Positions 32,141 through 44,092 of a DNA stretch of 64,000 nt are shown here, one piece after another. The translations under genes were made by a program, and so were the position numbers. The stretch lies in NCBI GenBank assembly GCA_025506515.1, contig CM046444.1, positions 76,751,533 to 76,815,532 on the forward strand. Reading direction: 5' to 3'. A model generated the notes under the pieces. The model was not told where the DNA came from. It ran no database searches and saw only the letters and a list, made by a program, of their open reading frames with translations. Source of the stretch: Flaveria trinervia (lineage: Eukaryota > Streptophyta > Magnoliopsida > Asterales > Asteraceae). The first letter of the stretch is position 1. Each line of letters opens with the position of its first letter.

Positions 32141-32484
32141 CAAAGTTAAGTGAAATGGGTAAATTTTCTAAACAAACCTTAACTTAAACTAAGAATGGGA
32201 CGGAAATGGGAATGGGATGCCAATCTGAGTAGCTGCGTGCCATAAGGTATTTTCGTAAAGTTAACCAGTTTTATGTGCGTGTGGTATGTGGTATGTGGTT
32301 ATGTGTTGTATGTAGGTTTAAATACTGATGTAGTTAGGACAGGTAATGCTTGGGGTATGAAGAGTAAAGTAAGTGGCTAATCACAGCTTGGCATTGAAAT
32401 TAGGGACTTACTATACTTGATATAAACTAAACTGTTCCCATGAATGACCATGTTGGTGTTTGAATCTTATAGTGCGCTTAGAGG

Positions 32485-33790
32485 ATGGCCAGTGATAGAT
32501 CTTCAAAAGCCCCTCGTGGTGGAGGTCAAGATGCTGCACCGTGACTCAAGAGAGGGAGACCCAAAGTTGAGAAGGTGGTTCCTGAAGAACTGAGACCCCT
32601 TATCCGGAGGGTGGTGATGAGAGCATCAATCTGAGAGCCTCAGTAAAGGAGGCTGTGGTGGAAGAAGTCTACCAGGTTATGCAAACAGTCTTACCGTCTG
32701 GGGTGACTGAAGTGATTAAGGCGGTATGGGAAGGGGAACGAAAGGAGAGAAACAGGTCCACGGGAGGACGGGAGCAACCAGAGCCAAAACCAGTTCTCTC
32801 TAATGATAAAGAGGAGGAAGAAGAAGAGCCTGCGCCGGAGGCGGCACGAGGCTATAACTATGACACGTTTATGAGATACAAACCCCCTACTTTCGATGGA
32901 AACGACACTGTTGCTGCTACTCACTGTTGGGTGAGGGAAATGGAGGTTGTTCTTGATATTAGTGAGTGCCGTGAAGACCAAAAGGTGAAGTTCGCTACCC
33001 ACTCTTTTGTGGACTTGGCTTTGTGATGGTGGGACAACATTGTCTAAGCCGAGGGTAGCAGGGCCATTGGGAGAATGAGATAGCCTGAACTGAAGAAGCT
33101 AGCGAATGAAGAATTATTTCCTCACATAGAGATGGATAAGGTAGAAAGAGAGTTCATGCAGCTGGAGGAGTGAACGATGACACACCAGCAGTACACCACA
33201 AAATTTAACGAAATTGCACGTCTGGTGCCGGATCAGGTGACACCTGTGTCTCGAAAGATGAAGAGGTATATTCACGGTTTGCCAGCGGATATTTCCAGGC
33301 ACATGATCGCTGCCTGGCTAAGCACGTTTAGGTCAGCAGTGGATTTGGCGGGGAGACTGTATGATGAGAGAATAGTGGTGGTGACTGAAAGCGGTAGGAA
33401 GAGTGGAGGTGATCAAAACTCACATGGGAAGAGGTTTGGTCGGGGTGGTGCCACGATGAACAAAAAGGGTGCATGGGTGGATGACCGGTGTGTGGTCACA
33501 TCAGGTGCAGGATTAAAGAAACTTGGTAAATACACGAAGGAGCATTCGGGAGAATGCAAACAGGGATCAAACAGCTACTTCAAGTGTGGGAAGCCTGGCC
33601 ATATGGCTAGAGATTGTGGTGTTGCAAGGTGTTACAACTATGGGGAGAATGGTCATTTGAGCAGAGATTGTAAGAGGCCAAGGGCTGAAAGTTTGGGAGT
33701 GAAGAAGGCTGGAGGTAAAGGGTAGAAGGCAAGCGCCCGAGCTTTCACGATGACTCGAGAGGAGGCTAGGACAAACCTCGACGTGGTGTG
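32485..33790 (+). pseudogene. G3 gag (broken)
   Basis: The ATG at 32485 (MASDRSSKAP) matches the other gypsy gag starts. Capsid blocks KPPTFDGND, VREMEVVLDISECREDQK and MTHQQYTTKFNEIARLVP are clear, then STFRSAVDLAGRLYDE and a basic tail. In the zinc region the first knuckle reads YFKCGKPGHMARDC (first Cys lost) and the second CYNYGENGHLSRDC (second Cys lost). Stops fall near 33026, 33047, 33082, 33175, 33725 and 33790, and the N-terminus is frameshifted near 32545-32600. RNA packaging by this copy is not expected. Confidence 0.85.
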
Positions 33791-33794
33791 AGGT

Positions 33795-34265
33795 ATGTTT
33801 CTAATAAACCAAACTCTTGCATCTGTGTTGTTTGATTCTAGTGCTAGTAGGAGTTTCATTTCTGCTGCCTTTTGTGCTAAGTTTCCTATTAAGAATAGAT
33901 GTATTGATGAGCCCTTCGAGGTAGAAACTACAATAGGTAAGTCTACAACGATTTCTGAGGTGATAGAACGTTATGATATAGAACTAGATGGTTATAAGTT
34001 CCCTGTTAGACCATTCATGATGACCCTAGGCGGTTTCGATGTAGTCCTAGGAAGGGATTGGTTGGCGGACTACGAAGCGAATATTGTGTGTCGTAAGAAG
34101 ATGATCCGATTGACAGCGCCTGACGGGAATAAGGTGACGGTTTATGGTGATCGAGTCACGACGATCCCGATAGTGATTTCGATGGTAGTGGCGGGAAAGT
34201 GCATGAGGCGTGGATTTAATCCCTAATTCGCCTACGTAAAGGACATGGATGCACCAATACCATAG
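33795..34265 (+). pseudogene. G3 protease domain
   Basis: The aspartic protease frame is open for 143 codons. The active-site motif reads LFDSSASRSFIS, where DSGAS is expected, so the active-site glycine is replaced by serine. Later motifs FPVRPFMMTLGGFDVVLGRDWL and VYGDRVTTIP are conserved. A stop follows GFNP near 34225 and another just before LSDIPVVCDF. Confidence 0.85.
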
Positions 34266-35560
34266 TTGTCTGATATACCGGTTGTGTGTGATTTTCCGGA
34301 TGTGTTTCGAGAGGATTTACTAGGTATGCCACTAGACCATGAGATTGAGTTCCAGATTGACTTGATATCGGGTGCCCAACTCGTTGCGAAGGCACCGTAT
34401 CGGCTAGCTCTGACGGAAATGAAAGAGTTGATGGTGCAGTTGCAAGAGCTGCTTGATAAGGGGTTTATTATACCGAGTATCTCTCCTTGGGGTGCTCTGG
34501 TCCTATTTGTAATGAGAATGACGGTAGTATGAGGATGTGCATTGACTACCGTGAGCTGAATAAGTTGACAGTGAATAACCGATACCCCTTACCAAGAATA
34601 GATGATTTGTTCGATCAGCTTCAGGGTGCCAGTTGGTTTTCAAGGATAGACCTTCGATCTGGCTACCATTAGTTGAGAGTAAAGGAGCAGGATATTCCTA
34701 AGACAACTTTTCGCATGCGATATGGTCACTATCAGTTTCTTGTCATGTCTTTTGGTTTGACCAATGTGCCAGCTGCTTTTATGGATTGATGAACCGTGTG
34801 TGTTAGCCGATGTTTGATAAATCAGTGGTTGTGTTTATTGATGATATCCTGATTTATTTGAAGAGCGAGAATGAACATGCCGGTCACATTCGAGAGGTGT
34901 TGGAGACATTAAGGAGGGAGAAGTTGTATGCTAAATTCTCCGGGTGCGCGTTCTGGTTGTGCGAGGTCCAAATCTTGGGTCATGTGGTGAATCCTGACTG
35001 GATTATGGTGGAGCCTACAAAGGTGGAGGCGGTTATGCAATGGAAGTCACCGAAGACGCCAGTTGAGATTCGTAGCTTCTTACGTTTGGCGAGCTACAAT
35101 AGAAGGTTTATCCAAGACTTCTCCAAGATTGCTTCTCCACTAACCAAGTTGACCCAGATAGATGTAAAGTTTATATGGGGTCAAGCTCAAGAGAAGGCGT
35201 TGGAGGAACTAAAGGCGAGGTTGACTCAAGCTTCTGTTCTGTCATTGCCCGATGGAAGTGACGATCTGGTGGTTTATTCTCATGCTTCCTACTCGGGGTT
35301 GGGTTGTGTGTTAATGCTGAGCTGTGGTCTTTGCGTTGAAGATTTGGAGGCACTATCTCTACGGGACAAAGTGCACCATTTTCAGTGACCATAAGAGCCT
35401 GAAGTACTTCTTTGAGCAGAAGGACCTGAACATGAGGCAGATAAGATGGTTGGAGCTCATAAAATATTATGACTGCGAGATCCATTATCATCCGGGCAAA
35501 GCCAACATGGTGGCTGATGCTCTTAGCCGAAAGGAGATGCCCGAGCCAATTCGGGTGAAA
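34266..35560 (+). pseudogene. G3 reverse transcriptase and RNase H
   Basis: RT starts PVVCDFPDVFREDL and continues EIEFQIDLISGAQ, MRMCIDYRELNKLTV, WFSRIDLRSGYH and the active site VVFIDDILIY (about 34830), which is intact. RNase H reads VVYSHASYSGLG, with the first catalytic Asp changed to His. A deletion near 35320 removes the segment after CVLM that in relatives continues KVIAYAS. It resumes VVFALKIWRHYLYGTKC, DHKSLKYFFEQKDLN and ADALSRKE. Frameshifts lie near 34510, 34790 and 35320. Confidence 0.87.
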
Positions 35561-36382
35561 GCATACCAACTAATCATGACCTCCGATGTGATGAAGAAAG
35601 TCAAAGAGTTTCAAGATGAGGCACTAAAAGAAGATCATCTTAACTCTAAAACAATTGGTGTTAAAACTCGATTTGGACGGCTGTGGATTCCTCGTTTTGG
35701 GGATCTACGCGTGAAGATTATGAATGAAGCTCACAAGACTCGATACTCCATTCATCCTGGTGCCATGAAAATGTATCAATATATGACGAAAGATTATTGA
35801 TGGCCGGGTATGAAGCGTGATGTGGTGGGGTATGTGAGTAAGTGCCTTACTTGCTTACACGTGAAGGTCGAGCATCAGAAGCCATATAGGAAGATCCAAC
35901 CTTTGGATATACCGGAATGGACGTGGAAGCACATCACCACGGATTTCATTACGAAGGTACCGCGTACTCCGAAAGGATACCATGCCATAAGGGTGATTGT
36001 TGACCGTCTAATGAAGAGTGCTCACTTCCTACCGATCCGTGAGACATATTCATCTCAGAGGTTGGCAGATCTATTCATCAAGGAAATTGTAACTCGTCAC
36101 GGTGTGCCGATGTCTATTCTATCCGACAGTGACACCCGGTCTACATCCAAATTCTCGAATAAATTCCACGATGCCATAGGGACGAGGTTACATATTAGCA
36201 CGACTTATCATCCCCAAACTGATGGTCAGTCAGTAAGGACCATTCAGACATTGGAAGACATGCTTTGGGCATGTGTGATTGCGTTTGGCGAAAGTTGGGA
36301 TGACCACTTACCGTTAGCTAAATTCTCATACAACAACAACTATCATGCTGGCATTGGCATGCCACCATATGAGATGCTATAA
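35561..36382 (+). pseudogene. G3 integrase, first copy of the core
   Basis: It reads RFGRLWIPRFGDLRVK, then HKTRYSIHPGAMKMY with the zinc His pair, a stop in DY*WPGMKRD near 35798, and CLTCLHVKVEHQKP. In the catalytic core the first Asp (TTDFITKVP) and second Asp (LSDSDTRS) are present, but Glu is lost: DGQSVRT instead of DGQSERT. It ends at YEML with a stop, directly followed by a second copy of the same region. Confidence 0.87.
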
Positions 36383-37225
36383 TTGCTTAAGATTATTGGT
36401 GGCCGGGTATGAAGCGTGATGTGGTGGGGTATCTGAGTAAGTGCCTTACTTGCTGACAAGTGAAGGCCGAGCATTAGAGGCCATATGGGAAGATCCAACC
36501 ATTGGATATACCGGAATGGAAGTGGGAGCACATCACCGTGGATTTCATACTCCAAAAGGATACCATGCCATATGGGTGATTGTCGACCGTCTAGCGAAGA
36601 GTGCTCACTTCCTACCGATCCGCGAGACATATTCATCTGAGAGGTTGGCAGATCTATTCATCAGGGAAATTATAACTTGTCACGGTGTGCTGGTGTCTAT
36701 TTTATCCGACCGTGACACCCGGTTTACATCCAAATTCTGGAAGAAAGTCCATGACGCCATGGGGACGAGGTTACATATTAGCACGGCTTATCATCCCCAA
36801 CTGATGGTCAGTCCGAAAGTACCATTCAGACATTGGAAGACATGCTTGAGGCATGTGTAATTGATTTTGGGGGAAGTTGGGATGACCACTTACCGTTAGC
36901 CGAATTCTCATACAACAACAGCTATCATGCCAGCATGGCATGCCACCATATGAGATGCTATACGATAGGAGATGCAAAACACCCATTTGTTGCAATAATA
37001 TTGGTCAGGAGGAATTAGGGAGCGTCGAGGTAATTGAGGCTACGATTGAGAAGATTGAGAAGATTAAAGCCTTCATGAAAGCAGCTAAAGATAGACAGAA
37101 GTCGTATGCCGATAAACGACGCAGATTGATTGAGTTGCAGGTGGGTGGCCGAGTTATGTTGAAGGTCTCACCTTGGAAGGGTATCATCCAATTCAGGAAA
37201 CGAGGTAAGCTAAGCCCGAGATACG
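36383..37225 (+). pseudogene. G3 integrase, duplicated core and C-terminus
   Basis: A second copy of the core starts at 36390 (AGATTATTGGTGGCCGG, equal to 35793 onward) and runs to the same MPPYEML point at about 36960, so ~575 bp are tandemly repeated. The first catalytic Asp lies at a small deletion (VDF joined to TPKGYHAIW). The second Asp (LSDRDTRFTS) is kept. A frameshift follows AYHPQ near 36800. The C-terminal part reads GSVEVIEATIEK, DRQKSYADKRRRLIE and KRGKLSPRYV, then stops at the G4 LTR. No chromodomain remains. Confidence 0.87.
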
Positions 37226-39107
37226 TGTAAGGCCCCGTTCCCGGGACGCTTACAGCTGGGTTCTCATCACACATAAAACATATAATTACATTTGTATTTA
37301 ATAAATCACAACGGAAAACTAAAACAAACTTTCATTTCCATGTAGATGCTTTTGCAAACTAATACAACATTCATTACAAAAATAGTTTGTTCGCATTACA
37401 ATGCAAAAACATTAATCAAAAGAATGCCATCCCAAAAGAGCTGAGTAGTCGCCCGTTCCATCCTCAGCAATCATTACCTGCCAACTGGAAACACATCAAA
37501 GTCAGCGTTGCTGAATGAGTTCTAGTTTTATAAATAAAACATACTTTACTTTCATATAAAACGTTCGTTACTTTTACATGATCACACATCATATGTACAC
37601 ATAGATAATATCATTATTATCTTCTTCATTCGTTCATTCGTTCTTTCATTACCTTACTTGCGCATCGGACATCATCCATACCAATACCATGTGCTACACC
37701 CCGGTTAGTCGTAGCTACCGGGCCGAAGTCAACAAATGAACAGCTAAACGTATGCCACGGTACTAGGAGTAACCATCAGTCTTAGCTACTGGGCCGAAGT
37801 CAACAAATGAACAGCTAACGTATGCCACAGTACTAGGGGTGAGCGGTAGAGGTTCTACATTCAGGGTCAATCACCAAGAAGGACCCGTTATTCGATGTGT
37901 GCAAGACGTTTCATTCATTCATTAATACATGCATTCATTCATCATGTTCCTCTTCTTTATCTTTCACTTTACGTTACATAATACTTCGTTCATTCATCAT
38001 AACAGGTAAAGCCATAGGAAAGATATTATACATCACACTAAGGAACATTAACATGCATCAACATCACATCATACAGGGCAACATCATACATACATAACAT
38101 ACAACATCATCACCCTCATCATGCCCAACATGCTTTCTAAGACCTCGATCGTCATCTTAAAACTCTTATGGGAACCTTTACATCAAAACTTACATATGCA
38201 CTTTCCCCCGAAAGTCAGAAGTCAATCTACACCTTCCTCGGGTTCAACAGGCCAATTTGGGCGTATGGACACCCTTCAGTCACACTGCCTCCATGCGACT
38301 GAACATCATGCGAATGAACTAATACGGATGAACACCTATGCGAATGAACATCCAGTCGTGCGAATGGACAATGCGGATGAGCACCTATGCGACTGGACCT
38401 TCAGTCGTGCGAATGGTCCTCAGTCGCATGACACCCATGCGACTGGCCCTCCATCATGCGAATGAACCCCAATCGCACTCTAATCGGCCGTATGGCCTCC
38501 ATTCGGCCTCCAGTCGGTCGCCTAGCCCTAACTGATGCAGAATGCAGTTCAACCCGACTGCAGCCGAGGGTTTTCGGCCTCCAAACGCATTTAAACCCAT
38601 TTTAAGCCTAAATCAACCATCCTAAACCTTAGGGATGCATACCATAACATTATTCAAGCACAACCAAGCAAGAAATCAAGCCCCAAACGGGTCATATGCA
38701 TACATACACGCATACATACGGGTTTTCACCCAAAAACATGAAAAAGGGTTTTCAGATGTGTTCCAGCCCCAAAATCATTCAAAAACATGTAAAAGAGGGG
38801 TCCTAGAATTCACCTAAACGAGCACAACGACAAGATCTTCGATTCGGCTTGCTTCACGACAATTTTGGCGACCCGAACCAACCCGAACCAACCCGAACCG
38901 GCACTTTTCCTCCTTTTTCTCTTCTTTCTCTCTTCTCCCTTTATGAAGCTGAAATGTGGGTGTGGGGAGAGTGGGCTGCCCTCTCCCACATATATCACCA
39001 CATTTCCCAACTTTTCTTCGTGGGCGAGTTTGGTCCCTCGACTTTTGGACTTTATTTTCTTTTCTTTCGCCCCCGGCTTCAAAATAGTAAATATTCGGGT
39101 GTTACCA
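37226..39107 (-). repeat. G4 3' LTR
   Basis: Read on the minus strand it starts TGGTAACACCCG (39107) and ends GGGGCCTTACA (37226), 1882 bp. It contains a palindrome-like array with CATGCGAATGAAC and GCGACTGGAC (38270-38470), two tandem ~71-bp units (37707-37837), and a TATAAAA box (37526-37532) with CTAGAACTCATTCAGCAACG. It lies inside G3 integrase. Confidence 0.9.
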
Positions 39108-39125
39108 ATCCACCCCCTTAAATAG
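39108..39125 (-). other. Polypurine tract of G4
   Basis: On the minus strand AAGGGGGTGGAT precedes the LTR start. It follows the GTTTCGGGGACGAAACC block also seen upstream of other gypsy LTRs. Confidence 0.75.
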
Positions 39126-39144
39126 GTTTCGTCCCCGAAACTTG

Positions 39145-40600
39145 TTATTCGTCAAACAAACGTGGATAATGTTGTCTCATTTCTTCATCAGTCTCCCACG
39201 TTGACTCGGATCCCTTCCTGTGGTTCCACTTTACACGCACAAGAGGAACCACTTTATTCCTTAGCCTTTTCTCCTTTCGGTCGATGATTGCCACTGGTTG
39301 CTCCACATAATTGAGCCTTTCATCTACTTCGATATCTTCGAATGGAACAATCATGTCTTCATCAGCTATACACTTTCTCAGATGAGATACATGGAATGTC
39401 GGGTGAATTCCATTTAACTCATCCGGTAACTCCAGTCTATAGGCCACCTCTCCCACTCGAGCAATGATTCGGAAAGGGCCTATATATCTTGGGCTCAACT
39501 TGCCCCGCTTTCTGAATCTGATGATACCCTTCCAAGGTGAGACCTTCAACATAACCCGGTCACCCACCTGGAACTCAATTGGCCTACGTCGCTTATCGGC
39601 ATACGACTTCTGTCTATCTTTGGCTGCCTTCATGAAGCTTTAATCTTTTCAAGCTTTTCTGTCGTATCCTCGATTACCTCGACGCTCCCCAATTCCTTCT
39701 GACCAATATCACCCCAACAAACGGGTGTTCTGGATCTCCTACCGTATAGCATCTCATATGGTGGCATACCAATGCTGGCATGATAGCTGTTGTTGTATGA
39801 GAATTCGGCTAACGGTAAGTGGTCATCCCAACTTCCACCAAAATCGATCACACATGCCCGGAGCATGTCTTCCAGTGTCTGAATGGTCCTTTCTGACTGA
39901 CCATCAGTCTGGGGGTGATAAGCCGTGCTAATGTGTAACCTCGTCCCCATAGCGTTGTGAAATTTCATCCAAAATTTAGATGTAAATCGAGTGTCACGAT
40001 CAGACACAATAGACACCGGCACACCATGACGAGCTACAATTTCCTTGATGAACAGATCAGCCAACCTCTCAGATGAATACGTCTCGCGGATCGGTAGAAA
40101 ATGAGCGCTCTTCGTCTGACGATCAACTATCACCCATATGGCATCATACCCTTTCGGGGTACGTGGCAGCTTCGTATGAAGTCCATGGTAATGTGCTCCC
40201 ATTTCCATTCCGGTATATCCAAAGGTTGTATCTTCCCATAGGGCTTTTGATGCTCTGCCTTCACCTGTAAGCAAGTAAGGCACTTACTCACATACTCCAC
40301 CACGTCACACTTCATACCCGCCACCAATAATCTTTCTTCATGTCATGGTACATTTTCGTGGCACCAGGATGATGGAGTATCGAGTCTTGTGGGCTTCATC
40401 CATTATCTTCACCCGTAGATCCCCAAAATGAGGAATCCACACACGACCGAATCGCGTTCTAACACCGAGTGTGTTTTCACCCAATTCCCCAACCAGACCT
40501 CTCATTCTTTCCGCGTTAAGATGATCTTCTTTCAATGCCTCATCTTGAAACTCCTCAACTTGCTTCATCACATCAGAGGTCATGATTAATTGATAAGCTT
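39145..40600 (-). pseudogene. G4 integrase with chromodomain
   Basis: This is the best gypsy integrase in the window. RGLVGELGENTLGVRTRFGR and EAHKTRYSI begin it, with a frameshift at TRYSI near 40370. The core shows DFI as first Asp, VSDRDTRFTSKFW as second Asp and DGQSERTIQTL as Glu, so all three catalytic residues remain, in slightly shifted frames (shift near 40180-40160). YNNSYHASIGMPPYEMLYG follows. A one-base shift at EKIKAS near 39635 separates the C-terminal part, which is open for 162 codons and holds SPWKGIIRFRKRGKL, HPTFHVSHLRKC and a complete-looking chromodomain (NYVEQPVAIIDRKEKRLR ... WNHRKGSESTWETDEEM), ending RLFDE. Confidence 0.9.
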
Positions 40601-41960
40601 TCACCCGAATCGGTTCGGGCCTTTCCTTTCGACTAAGGGCATCCGCCACCACATTACCTTTGCCTGGATGGTAATGGATCTCGCAATCATATTCCTTTAT
40701 AAGTTCCAACCATCTCCTCTGCCTCATGTTCAGATCCTTTTGTTCGAAGAAGTACTTCAAGCTCTTATGATCGGTGAATATGGTGCACTTCGTCCCGTAG
40801 AGATAGTGCCTCCAGATCTTCAGTGCAAAGACCACGGCTGCTAGCTCCAAGTCATGAGTGGGATAATTAACCTCATGGACTTTCAATTATCAGGATGCAT
40901 AGGCTATAACCTTCCCTCTCTGCATTAACACACACCCCAACCCTGAGTAGGAAGCATCAGAATAAACCACCAAATCTTCGCTTCCATCGGGTAATGACAG
41001 AACAGGAGCTTGAGTCAGTCTTGCCTTCAGCTCTTCGAACGCCTTCTCTTGAGCTTGACCCCATACAAACTTCACATCCTTTCGAGTCAACTTAGTTAGT
41101 GGAGAAGCAATCTTAGAGAAGTCTTGGATGAATCTTCTATAGTAGCCCGCCAAGCCCAAGAAACTACGGATCTCGGATGGCGTCTTTGGTGACTTCCATT
41201 GCATAACCGCCTCCACCTTCGCCGGGTCAACCATAATCCCGTCAGGATCCACCACATGACCCAAAAACTAAACTTCGCACAACCAGAACACGCACTTGGA
41301 GAATTTAGCATACAGTTTCTCCCTTCTCAATGTCTCTAGAACCTCTCGAATGTGACCGGCATGCTCAATCTGCTCTTCGAATAAATCAGAATATCATCAA
41401 TAAACACAATCACTGATTTATCCAACATAGGCCGACACACACGGTTCATCACATCCATAAAAGCAGCTGGCGCGTGGTCAAACCAAAAGACATGACAAGA
41501 AACTCGTAATGGCCATAGCGCGTACGGAAAGCTATTTTAGGGATATCTTGCCCCTTCACCTTCAACTGATGATAACCGATCGAAGATCTATCCTCGAGAA
41601 CCAACTGGCACCCTGAAGCTGATCGAACAAATCATCTATCCTGGTAAGGGTAGCGGTTCTTCACTGTCAACTTGTTCAGTTCGCGGTAGTCAATGCACAT
41701 CCTCATACTACCATCCTTCTTCTTTACAAATAGGACCGGAGCACCCCAAGGAGAGATACTCGGTCTAATAAACCCCTTATCAAGCAGCTCTCGCAACTGC
41801 TCCATCAACTCTTTCATCTCGGTTGGAGCCAACCGATATGGTGCCTTGGCAACAGGTTGGGCACCCGGTATCAGATCAATCTGAAATTCAATCTATCTGT
41901 CAGGTGGCACTCCTGATAAGTCTTTTGGGAACACGTCTGGAAAGTCACACACAACTGGTA
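40601..41960 (-). pseudogene. G4 reverse transcriptase and RNase H
   Basis: RT opens with the VVCDFPDVF-like start near 41950, APTEMKELMEQLREL, SPWGAPVLFVKKKDG, MRMCIDYRELNKLTVKNRYP and the active site IVFIDDILIYS near 41395. Frameshifts occur near 41640, 41560, 41480 and 41385, and a TAG falls in EV*FLGHVV near 41270. RNase H has VVYSDASYSGLGCVLMQRGK (first Asp kept), HDLELAAVVFALKIW, FTDHKSLKYFFEQ and ADALSRKE. Motif order and identity match G2 and G3. Confidence 0.88.
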
Positions 41961-42039
41961 CATCAGCTAGTTGTGGTGTTGGTGTATCCACATCCTTTAC
42001 ATAAGCCAAGTAGGCGCTACATCCACGCCTCAACACTTT

Positions 42040-42480
42040 CCCGCCACCGCCATTAGATCACCTTCGGAATCGTAGTAACCCGATCACCATAAACCGTTAC
42101 CAAACTTCCGTCAGGCGCTGTCAACCGAACCATCTTCTTGCGACACACAATGTTCGCCTCCAAATCTGCCAACCAATCCATCCCGAGAACCAAATCGAAA
42201 CCACCCAAGGTCATCACGAACGGTCTAACAGGAAACTTATGACCCTCAAGTTCCACATCACAATTCTCTATCATCTCAGAAATCCTGGTAGACTTACCTA
42301 TGGTAGTTTCTACATCAAAGGGCGCGTCAACACGTCTACTATTAAGAGGCAGCTTAGCACAGAAAGCAACAGAAATAAAACTCCTACTAGCACCCGAATC
42401 AAATAGCACAGAAGCTAAAGTCTGGTTCACTAGAAACGTACCGGACACAACGTCAGGGTCCGTCCTAGCCTCCTCTTGTG
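42040..42480 (-). pseudogene. G4 protease domain
   Basis: This is the best protease of the gypsy set. The catalytic LFDSGASRSFIS is intact near 42400, and the second motif DLVLGMDWLADL is intact. IGKSTRISEM and GHKFPVRPFVMTLGG lie between. The frame joins the end of gag (RAFTMTQEEARTDPDVVSG) without a break, so gag and pol are probably one frame in this family. A stop follows TTIPKVI near 42055 because of a small change. Confidence 0.88.
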
Positions 42481-43744
42481 TCATGGTGAACGCCCTGGCG
42501 CTCGCCCTCGGTCCATCACTTCCCGTCTTCTTCACCCCTGAACCCTCAGTCCTCGACTTCTTTCAATCTCTGCTCATATGACCAGTTTCCCCACAGTTAA
42601 AACATTTGCCCGATAGGCAATCCTTCGCCATATGCCCTGTCTTCCCACACTTGAAGCACAAGTTTGACCCAAACCTACATTCCCCGCTGTGCTCCCTTCC
42701 ACACTTGCCACACCATTTCGACCCCGCACTTGATGTGACCACACGACGTTCATCCACCCGCGCCTTTTTGTTACCCATCGGGGCATCACCCTGACTAACC
42801 CGTTTCCTGTTCCAGTTCCGATCACCACCACCCTTCTTACTTGCTTCAGTCACCACCACCTCCCGCTCGTCATACAGCCTCCCTGCCAAATCAACTGCCG
42901 ACCTAAACGTGCTTGCCGGGCGGCGATCATATGCCGGCGAACATCCACCGGTAAACCCTGAATGTACCTCTTGATTTTCCGACATAGAGGCGTCACCTGA
43001 TCAGGCACAAGCCGTGCCATTTCATTAAACTTGGTGGTATACTGCTGGTGTGTCATGGTTCCAGCCTCCAACTGTAAAAACTCCCTTTCCAACTTGTCCA
43101 TTTCCCGATAGGACAAAATTCCTCAATCACCAACCTTCTCAGCTCAAGCCATTTCATTTTCCCAATGGCCCTACTACCCTCAGCTTGGACAATGTTGTCC
43201 CACCAGCACAGAGCTGAATCCACAAAAGAGTGGGTAGCGAACTTCACCTTTTGGTCCTCTCGGCACTCGCTGATATCGAGAACAACTTCCATTTCCCTCA
43301 CCCACCGGTGAGCGGCTGTAGCGGTGCCGTTTCCATCAAAAGTAGGGGGCTTGCATCTCATAAAAGCCCCATAATTACTTCCTCGTGCCGTTTCATGCAC
43401 AGGCTCTTCCTCCTCCTCTCATCATCAGATAGAACCGTTTCCGGCTCTGGTTGTTCCCGTTCTCCAGAGGATCTGTTTCTTTCTTTTCTTTCCCCTTCTC
43501 GTACAGCTTTAATAACTCCAGTCACCACAGACGGTAAAATTGTCTACATGACCTGATGGACTTCTTCTACAACAGCCTCCTTTACTGAGGCTCTCAGATT
43601 GGCTCTTTCGTCGCCACCCTCCGGATGGGGGGTCTCTGGTTCTTCATGAACCACCCTCTCAACTCTGGGTCTCCCTCTCTTGGGTCGCGGTTCAACACCG
43701 TGACCTCCACCCCTAGAAGCTTTCGAAGATCTACCTCCGTCCAT
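42481..43744 (-). pseudogene. G4 gag (frameshifted)
   Basis: The start MDGGRSSKASRGGG at 43744 aligns with the G2 and G3 gag starts. KPPTFDGNGT, HRWVREMEVVLDISECREDQ, LCWWDNIVQAEGS and TMTHQQYTTKFNEMARLVP mark the capsid. The zinc region is complete, with CGKCGREHSGEC followed by two CX2CX4HX4C knuckles, CFKCGKTGHMAKDC and CFNCGETGHMSRDC. Frameshifts near 43400, 43120, 42905 and 42560 and one stop near 43545 break it. This is the most intact gypsy gag here. Confidence 0.88.
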
Positions 43745-44078
43745 CGCACGCCCACTGAAAGATTCAAACACCAACACGGTCATTCAAGGAAACAACTCTG
43801 TTTATGTCAAGTATAGTAAGTCCCTAATTACAGTGGCCAGTTGTGATTAGCCACTTACTTTACTCTTCATACCCCAAGTATTACCTGTCCTGACTACATC
43901 AGTATTTAAATCTACATACAACACATAACACATACCATGCGCACATAAAACCGGTTAAATTTACGAAAATACCTGATGGCACGCAGCTACTCAGATTGGT
44001 ATCCCATTCCCATTCCGTCCCATTCTCAGTCTAAGATTAGGTTTATTTTGAAAATTTATCCATTTCACCTAAACTTTG

Positions 44079-44090
44079 GCTCTGATACCA
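44079..44090 (-). other. Primer-binding site of G4
   Basis: GCTCTGATACCA is the reverse complement of TGGTATCAGAGC, 2 nt from the LTR. Confidence 0.9.
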
Positions 44091-44092
44091 CT

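Noticed and set aside
38849..39125. Overlapping short ORFs within the G4 LTR start region
   Set aside because: The LTR is non-coding, the ORFs overlap in several frames and no motif is seen.
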